Source: Verrucomicrobiota bacterium (GTDB lineage: Bacteria; Verrucomicrobiota; Verrucomicrobiia; Chthoniobacterales; Chthoniobacteraceae). Taken from it: a DNA stretch of 48,823 nucleotides. A model generated the notes under the pieces. The model had not been told where the DNA came from, did not search any database, and saw nothing but the letters and a program-made list of their open reading frames with translations. Of the stretch, positions 8,642-17,600 are shown in pieces. The position numbers and the translations under genes are program-made. How positions within the stretch are numbered: position 1 is the first letter of the stretch; every line of letters begins with the position of its first letter. Location of the stretch: NCBI GenBank assembly GCA_003402745.1, contig QQND01000010.1:1-48823 (forward strand). Direction: 5' to 3'.

Positions 8642-8650
8642 AGGGGAGGG
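8642..8650 (+). promoter_or_regulatory. Ribosome-binding site supporting the ATG at 8662
   Basis: The purine-rich run AGGGGAGGG lies about 11 nt before the ATG at 8662 and is one of the few Shine-Dalgarno-like sequences in the window. It favours 8662 as start of the giant protein over the upstream GTG at 8548. Confidence 0.5.
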
Positions 8651-8661
8651 TTAATATAAAA

Positions 8662-11600
8662 ATGAAGTTTGGTGTACTTCCTGCTTTTCAGCTTAATGCG
8701 CATTTTATTCCCCGCGCGCATCAGCACAGCATGGTTTGTAGGCAAGCCTCAGAGGCCAGTTTGGTCGTTTATGGATCTGCACCACGGAATTACGTTCCGC
8801 CGGTGCCGGGTGGCTCACGCACTGATTGCATTTGTTCCCTCGAACGGCGGCTATCTGCCGTCTTAAGAGTGATGCTGGCAGTATTTATTTTTGTTCAAAC
8901 CTCACTTTTCGCCGAGCTTCTACCCACTAGCGTGAACGTGGATACCGCGACGGGCCTCATGGCCGGTACGTTGGCAATAAATGGAGGCGCTGCCATGAAC
9001 GCGAGCGCCACTACTGCCAACCTCGCGTTTATGGTTCGTCCTCCGAATCCTCTGCTTACGAGTGAGATGTCGGTGCAAACAATCGCCGGCCAACCCTTCT
9101 CCTATCTGCTGACTGCCACAAACGCGCCTTCCCGGTTTTGGGCCGAGGGATTGCCTGCGGGTTTACGAATAGACTCCGCGAGCGGGTTGATTTCCGGGGT
9201 TGTGGCCGGCACTGTGGCGGCCTCTGCGAACATCGATTATCCCGTGCATGTGGCCGCGGCTAACGACACCGGCGTGACAACAGGAACTCTCTTGCTGACG
9301 GTCAAACCAGCACTGCCTGTGATTGACAGTCCTTTGGTGGTTTCAGGCACGGTGGGAACGGTATTCACATACACAATCAGCGCTTCGGGCAGTCCTTCGT
9401 TTTTTGCATCCGGTTTGCCTGCGGGAGTGAGTTTTGATTTTAATAAAGTCATTTCTGGGACGCTTCAGGCTGTTGGTACAACCACTTTCACTGTGGGAGC
9501 AAGAAACGCTAGCGGTGCGACCTCTGCGACGGTTGCGGTGAAGGTGGAGCCTGCCACTTTGAACTTGGGGACAATAGACATGGGAACGCTTAGTGCTGGA
9601 TCGCCGCTGGCGACGCGCCGGTTTTCTTCAACCTTCTCTGATTCCATGACTTCGCCTGTATCACTTGTGACGTGGGCCTTTGCGAAACTCTCGGTAGTAC
9701 CTTCCTGGATACAGTTAAGTCCAAATGGAACTCTTAGTGTTTTGGTCCCTGCGGAGGCGCCTACGGGGGTGACTACGATCGCGGTTGCGGGTTTGTATCC
9801 CGACGGCACGAGGGTCTTTGCAAACCTTCAGTTGAAAGTGCAAGGAATGAGCCGGTTGAGCGACGGGTTCGCATTGAAGTGGGGAATATTGTCACGAGGT
9901 GCCTTTACCCCGCTTTCATCAGGAACTAAAGTTGCACCTGGCGAGGATGTGGAGCTTTCTCTGGAGACGGCGGTTTCGGGGCTGAGCTACCAGTGGCGCA
10001 GGGATGGGATGCCGATACTCGGGTGCACAAACGCCACCCTTGGTTTGAAGGTTTCGGGGATTAACGAAATTGGCCTTTACGATGTTGTTGTCGGCAATGC
10101 TTTGGGCACGGCGAAATCGGCAGGGCTTGCGGTCGCCTCGAACGTCGAACCTGCTTCCCTCAAGGGCAGTCTCTCGAATCTCGTTTTGATGGAGGGCACG
10201 ACCCTGAGATGGTCTGGCTTTACTGCGGATGGAGGAAGCTTGAACTACTCTTGGACTCGCTCTGCTGGAGCATTCCCCGCGAGCGCAGGAGTTTCTACTT
10301 CTGCGGCAACGCTTACGATGGGCCCGGTTATAGCGGCAGATTCCGGCACCTATAAAGTCACGGCATCGAACAGTTTCAGTTCCGTGGCGAGTTCGGCGAT
10401 TCTCACAGTTTTGAAGGCGGCAAGGATTATGTCTTCTCCTGCGAATTTTGGCCCGATCAATCCCGGTGAGTCTGCCAATTTCTCTGTGGATGCGACGGGT
10501 GGCGATGAGCGCGTGGCGGGCGGTGGTTTGCGCTACCAATGGTATCTTAGAGCGCCTCTGGGGACAGTCGGCGCAGGGACTGAGACGCCTATCGCGGGCG
10601 CTAATTCCTCTAAGTTTACCTTTGTTGGAGCGGGTTCGGCAGATCACGGCTCCCGTGTGTTTGCGAGGGTGACGCAGCGGGATCCAGCCACGGGAGCCAT
10701 TCTGGAGACAAAAAATTCAACGGATGCGACTCTGCTTGTGCGCCAACCCGTGGAGTTGTTGGACGGTGGTTGGGTGACGATGATTCCAGCCTCGGGGATA
10801 GTAGATCTTGGAGGACTGGTGGCTTTGTCGGTTTCGGCGACGGGTTCGGACTTGTTCTACCAGTGGCGCAAGGACGGTGTGGCGGTACCCGGAGGGACGG
10901 CGGCAACGTTGCGACTGAGTGCCGCAGAGACGAGCGGAGGTATCTACGACGTGGTGGTAAAAAATGCGATCAACGACGCATGCAGTTCCGCCGCGACCTT
11001 GAAGGTGAAGCTGCCCGTGGTCATTGTCACGCAACCGGTGGCGAAGGTCGTCAATCTCGGCTCTGCGGCGCGGTTCCGAGTGGAGGTCAAGGGGGCGGCT
11101 CCGTTTAATTATCAGTGGCGTCGGGATGGCGTGCCTTTAACCGATGGTGTGGTGCAAGGTGGTACTGCTGTTTTGAGTGGTGCGAGGACAGAGCTGCTCA
11201 CAATAAGCGGCGTGCAAAATGATAGCCAGGGTGACTACGACGTTGTCGTGAGTAACGGCATCGGGATGCCGGCTACGAGTGATGCGGTCGGCCTAGAGGC
11301 GAGCGACAGCGTCAGAATTCAGAGCAACCCTGCGGATCTCACTGTTGCGGCCGGAAATTCCGCTTCGTTTTCGATTGCGGCTTCGGGCAAATCGTTAAGC
11401 TACCAGTGGCGCCGAAACGGGGTGGCTATCGTCGGGGCTAGACAGCCGCAATTAAGGCTGGCGGTGACTTCGACAGCAGACTCAGGAGACTACGATGTTC
11501 TGGTGAGTAGTGGCGCGCTTTCCGTGGCGACGCAGACGGCTCGTCTGGAAGTGCTACCCAAGTTGGCGATCATCACCCAACCGGTGGGATCCACAACCGT

Positions 11601-14600
11601 GGTTCCCGGCAGAATCGGCAGCGCGACGTATATCTTGAACGTGGGCGCGACGAGCGGCGGGACAAACCTCTACGAGTGGTTTTCCATGGGCGCGAGCGGT
11701 AGTCTTCAGAGATTGCAGAGCGGGCCATCGTCGAGCTTCGCGGCCGTGGCGACAGATGTTCCAACCGTTTACACCGTCCGCGTCTCCGGTTCCCGCGAGG
11801 TGAACACGGATGTGGGACCCGTATTGCTAGATTTGGGGGGGTGCGTTAGCGCTCCAGTCACGGTGTCGCTGATGGAGCCTGCATCGATCACCAAACAACC
11901 CGACAACTTAGTGGAGGGGGCCGGCACGAGTGGTGTGATGGAGGTTGTTGCCCGCGCGGGAGGTAACGTGACCTACCAATGGGAGCGTGAAAGAAGTGGA
12001 CGCTGGAGCAGCATTGTGGGAGCGGTTACGCCAAGACTCACATTTTCTGAATTGTTACCCAGTGACAGCGGTCTCTACCGTGTGATCGTCAGTAACGAGC
12101 GAAATTCGCAGACCAGCAATGAAGCGCTGCTGAAAGTGCTTGATGCAGATGTGATTAAGGTCCAGCCTGTGGCTCAAGCGGTTAATCCTGGGGACACCGC
12201 GGTGTTCAGTGTGGTTGCCGTGGGTAAGAATCTTTCCTACCAGTGGCTCAAGAGCGGAGTTCCCATTCTGGGAGGCACGGGAGCTACTTTGCGGGTGAGT
12301 GACGCGGGAGCGAGTCAGGTGGGACTTTATGAGGTGAAAGTGTCCCATGCCTATGGCGTATCTGTGAGTGTGTCTGCGCGACTCAGCTTGAACGAGAAAG
12401 TGCAGATCCTATCGGAGCCGTCTGCGCCGCCGTTGGTCGAGCGCGGGAATACGACGTTGGTGGTGAAGGCTATGGGAACGGGGCCTCTTAATTATCAGTG
12501 GCGCAAAAACGGAGTGCTGATTGTTAATTCCCCAGCTCTCACGGCGGACAAAGAGACTTTGACAATCACGAATGCCTCCAGCTCGGAGTCTGGGCTCTAT
12601 GACGTTATCGTCTCTAATGTAGTGGGTTCTGTTTCTAGTAAACCCGCGAGGGTGGACGTTCTTACTGGCGTAGTGATTAAAGAAGTCAGGGCGTTTGTTA
12701 CCACGCAGGCTTCAAGTCCGACTCCAGACCTTTCCCGGCTGCAGCGAGGCAGTGGAGTGCTATTGACGGTAGTGGCGAGCGGTTCTCCTAGGGTGGGGGA
12801 AGGTAAATTGCTCTACCAGTGGCGCAAAGACGGCGTGAACCTTGTTGATATGAACGGGGTTCTCTCCGGCGCCCAGTCGGATACACTCTTGATTGCTTCT
12901 GCCGACCCAGGCTCCGCCTTGACCAGTGGCTCCAGCGGCAAGTACGACGTGGTCGTCACCAACGACGTGAACTCCGTGACAAGCCTTGGGGCGACGCTCG
13001 CGGTTCTCTCGCCCCCAGTCATTCTCAAACAGCCGTTGGCACAAAGCGTTAACAAGGGCGATTCAGTCCTCTTGAGCGTTATGGCAAAAGGCAATGGACC
13101 TTTTTCTTACAAATGGACGCAGCGCCTTATTTCAAACGGGACTGCGGAGACGATTGGCACCCTTTTGACGGGCAAGACCTCCGCGGAATTGAGTCTGGTT
13201 AATGTGCAGGTTCCGGCGGTCTATAACGTCAAAGTGACCAATCCCTACGGCTTCGAAACTAGTTTAGGAGCGACGGTGGATATTATCGCTCCGCTAAGTA
13301 TTGATGAAGACTTCACCGCCGCCACCGCCACAGCCGCCGCCGCCGCTCCTTCAGGCACTGCAGTCGCCCCCAATGTGCTGCAAAAAAAATTGGGTGAAAC
13401 AGGCTGCATCGTTTTTGAAACGGCGATCCCGAGTCAGCCGGGGATTGAAATTAAGTTCCAGTGGCGCAAAAACGGGGTGGCGCTTGATTCCTTGAGTTCC
13501 CGAATCTCGGGCGGGACCTCTCACGTACTGTGCATTCGCGACCTCGAAGAAGCGGATGCCGCAACCTATGACTTGGTGATCAGCAGGCTCTCAGGCGGTG
13601 CCGAAAAGAGCCGATTTGTGAGCCGGCCAACCGTGTTGAGCATTCCTCCGCCTCCCACGATTTCTGGATTCTCAAACACGTTTGCGAGACACGGTGAACG
13701 CGTCCTGTTTGCGCCCACTGTGATGTCCGTGGCGAACCCGGGCAGTGTTACCTTTCAATGGTACAAAGATTCAAGCACGCACGCTCTTCAAAGTGACGGT
13801 TTGTACACGATTGGAAGCGGCGGCGCATCGCTATCGATAGGAAGTGCGAGTGCGATCACGGCTGGCATCTACAGACTGGTGGTGACCGATGCCAATGGTC
13901 CCCGTATGGCCCAGGCAAATTTGAACGTGTCCTCGCCGCTGACTGTTATTGAAGGCTTTAAACCAACGATCCAAGAAGTGCTGCGCAAGTCTGTGAGTTT
14001 GGGCGTCAAGGTTATCAGTAGCGCGGATGCCGGAGTGGTCCGCTATCAGTGGAGGTTCAATGGAGAGCCTATCCGCGATGCGATTGCTGACAATTTAGAT
14101 TTGGTCTCGTTGAACCTTGCCCAAGCGGGTGCTTATGACGTCGTCGTTTCGAACGACCATGAACGTGTGGTGAGTGGAAAATGTCAGATTATCGTTCAGG
14201 ACGCGTGGAAGATTACTGCGCAGCCGGCGGCCTCGATCACAGTGAATCCTGGTGAGGCGTTGAGTCTTGCGGTGGGCCTTAATCGCGAAAATGTGCCTGA
14301 GGGTTATTCGCCTTTAAGTTATCAGTGGATCAAAGGAACGGGTCGTTCTGCGCAGTTTGTGAATGGAAATGCGAGTGCGACGGCAAAAGTTCTTACTCTC
14401 AATTCTATGCGTGCTAGTGATGCGGGAGTTTATTTTGTGATTGTGACAACGCCGCTTGGGTGGATCACGAGCATGCCCTCGAAGGTGCAGGTGAACTTGC
14501 CTCTGGAAATTATCTCCCAGCCCGCAACTTTACCCGCCGTGCGGCCCGGTGAAGCAGCGCGCTTTCGCGTGAAGGTGAAAGGGACGGGCCCCTTTAACTA

Positions 14601-17600
14601 CCAATGGCGCCACAACGGGGTGGACATCCCGGGCGCTCGCGGTGAGGAGCTCACGTTGCGATCGGTGTCTAATTTTGACGCGGGAACATACAATGTGTTC
14701 GTGGGTAATAATAGTCTGGGTGGAGTGCTTTCTAATGCGGCGACGCTGGCAGTGCTCAAACCTGTGTCGATTGTGGAGGAACCCAAGGACGTGCGCGTGG
14801 CAGCGGGCGGAACCGCAAGTTTAAGCGTAAAAATCTCCGGTGATGGAACATGCCGATATCAATGGCGCCGTAACGGCTTGACCCTGGCGGGTTGTACTTC
14901 CCCGACTCTGAGCCTTGCTGGCCTTGGGACAGGCGACGGTGGATGGTACGACGTGGATGTTTCCAATGTGGATGGAAACGGCATGGTGATTTCGCATGCG
15001 TATAGCCGCAAAGCCCAGCTTCAGGTCTTTGAGGCGCCGGTGATTGTCCTAGCGCCGATGGATCAAAAGGTGGAGACAAGCAACTTGTTTAATTTCAATC
15101 GCAGCGCCGTCTTCCGCGTGGTGGCGAGCGGCACGGCCCCGCTGCAGTACAGCTGGACGAGGATCTCCGGCGGTACGCTAACGGGCGGCACCTTGGTCGG
15201 AGCGGTTACGACGGTGCTCCCGAATATAACAGACTCTTTGGTGATCATGAATGCGGGGACGTCCGATCTCGGGGAATATACGGTGCACGTGAGCGGGCCG
15301 ATGGGCGGGTCTGTTTCAGCGAGTGCAAAACTGGAGGAAGCCGGCGGAAAATCGAAAGATGTTTTTACAAGCCAGCCTTGTTCACTGATTGGAGTGGAGA
15401 CGAGGCCCATCCGACTGACCGCAACGGTCAAGAACGGGTTTAGCATCCTGGGCTGGCAGCGCACTGTGGAGCGTCTGAATCCGGTGACGAAAGTGATGGA
15501 GCTTGTGAGCGAGGAACTGCTCAATGGAGGCTCGTTGGATCTCGGGGGCGGGTCGCCCTCGGTCTTGGATACGGGTTTCTACCGGGCAATTGCAATAAGT
15601 GGCAGCGTCAGTCTGGCAGGGGGTAGTCTCGTGAGCGGAACGTGGGGGAGCGCGGCGTCAGCGGAGGCTTCTGCGAAGTACTTTGGAGTGCCGTTTTCTG
15701 TGTACGTGAACCCAGCAGATCCGCTGTACTCGCCTGGATTCAGAGATGCGGACAACAGACCTGTTTGGGACAGGCTCGAGTTGAGCCAAGCCATGGTTGC
15801 AGGCGAAGGTGGGGCGGCGCGTTTCCAACTTTTCCCCACGGGACAAGGGCTGAGTTTCGAGTGGAGAAAAACAGTTGTTGTGAATGGGGTGACGATAGCG
15901 GATCGGGCGCTGATTGCAGGGGAAAACAAGCCCTTTCTGACGTTGCGAAATTTGAAGCTGGAAGATGGGTCTGTAAGTATCACAACCGGCAGTCTCACAG
16001 CGGATACGCGGGTGACTTATACCGGAGTCGTTTTGATTCACACGGGCACCTTGAGCGTCGATGGCACCTTCTCGCAGGACGCAGCAGCGCCTGTAAAAGT
16101 CTCGAGCGTGCCGTTTAATTTGATGGTGCAGCCACTGCCGCGGATGAGTGGCCCCGATTCGGCACCGCTATCCTTGCTCCCCGTGGGGGCAGTCACGCGT
16201 GTGCGAGGCGATACCCTAGAGTTGCATGGAAGCGGCACATACTCGGGGGATACGGTGTTTCAGTGGTACTTCCGCCAGAAAGGGAGTCTGGATTGGGTGC
16301 CAATGCCCGGCGCATCGAGTCCACTTTATTACAGCGCCTCTGGAGTCGGTGAGGAGGACGAGGGCGACTATCGTTTAGAAGCGACCAATGCGGTGGGCAG
16401 GGTCAGCGGCGACTTGTTTTCTGTAACGGTGAAAGACCCGCTGAGGATCGACTTGGTTTTGAGTCAATTCGAGGTGGATCCCGGGGCATCTGTGACGATG
16501 AGGGTAATCGCCTCCGGGTCAATGAAAACGGGAGGGTCGTATGGGCTGTGGAAGCAATCGAAGACAACTGGGGTATGGTCGCTAATAAAGACCCAAAGCA
16601 CGGACATCTTTACATTTAATTCCGTTAAGAAGACGGACGAAGCCCACTACCGTGTGCGTGCATACGGAGAGGTGAATGGCCCATTGGAGAGCTTCCCTAT
16701 TAAACTAGCGGTTCGCGATGTTGTGGCATTCGCTTCAGGCACGAGGCTCACCACAACGAGCTTGGGCGCTGGAGATTCTTTGCTGCTAAAAGTTTGTGCG
16801 ACGGGATACTCGCCAGTATTTAAGTGGTACAAAAAAAACGGAGCGGATTGGATGCCGACTGAGCTTTCCTCCGGAGCGAGCCTGAAGATCGACAATTCAG
16901 TGCCTGGCGTATCGACGTTGAGCCTTCTTGGGGGAACCCCTGCTGATGCGGGCAGCTATGGAGTTGTGGTGATGAACAACTTTTCTCAAGTCGATGGCAG
17001 AGGGGCGCATACCAGTGCGGTGGCTGCGGGCTTGAGTCTTTCACCGCGTGAGATCGGCCGAATCACAGTGAACAATCGGCCCATCGCGGAGCCTTCGAGT
17101 TCAACTGTGGTGAACTTGAATGAAGGTGCCTCTCTCTCGATCACGATGACTGTGAGTGATATTCCAGGAAGCACGGTGCGTTATCAGTGGCGCAAGGATG
17201 GAGTTATGCTGCCGGATACTGGCAAGTTGCTGGCGCTCCCCAATACCGCTGTGTCTCTAATCCGCTCTGCGGTAACTGCGGCCGACGAGGGGCGGTACGA
17301 TTTGCTTGTATCCAATGCGTACGGCCTGAGTCTTAGCGCTGGGGTGCAGGTGACGATCAACCGGGCGCCGCAGATTGCGGCAGACGGACAACCCACGGAC
17401 GTGATCACATCCGAAGGTGGTACTGCGACTTATCGAGTGCAGGCCACTGGTGCGGGATGGCTCCATTACGAGTGGACGCAATTCAAGAGCGGCTTAGCTT
17501 CAGAAGTTGTGGGACTGGACCAGCCTATCCTGACGCTCAAGGGACTCACGCATGAGGACGATGGCTATTTCTATCAGGTGACAGTGATGTCTGATTCCGG

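Noticed and set aside
13301..13495. Pro-rich 64-aa plus-strand frame inside the giant gene
   Set aside because: Shadow of a GCC-rich low-complexity stretch (Ala/Thr-rich in the real frame).
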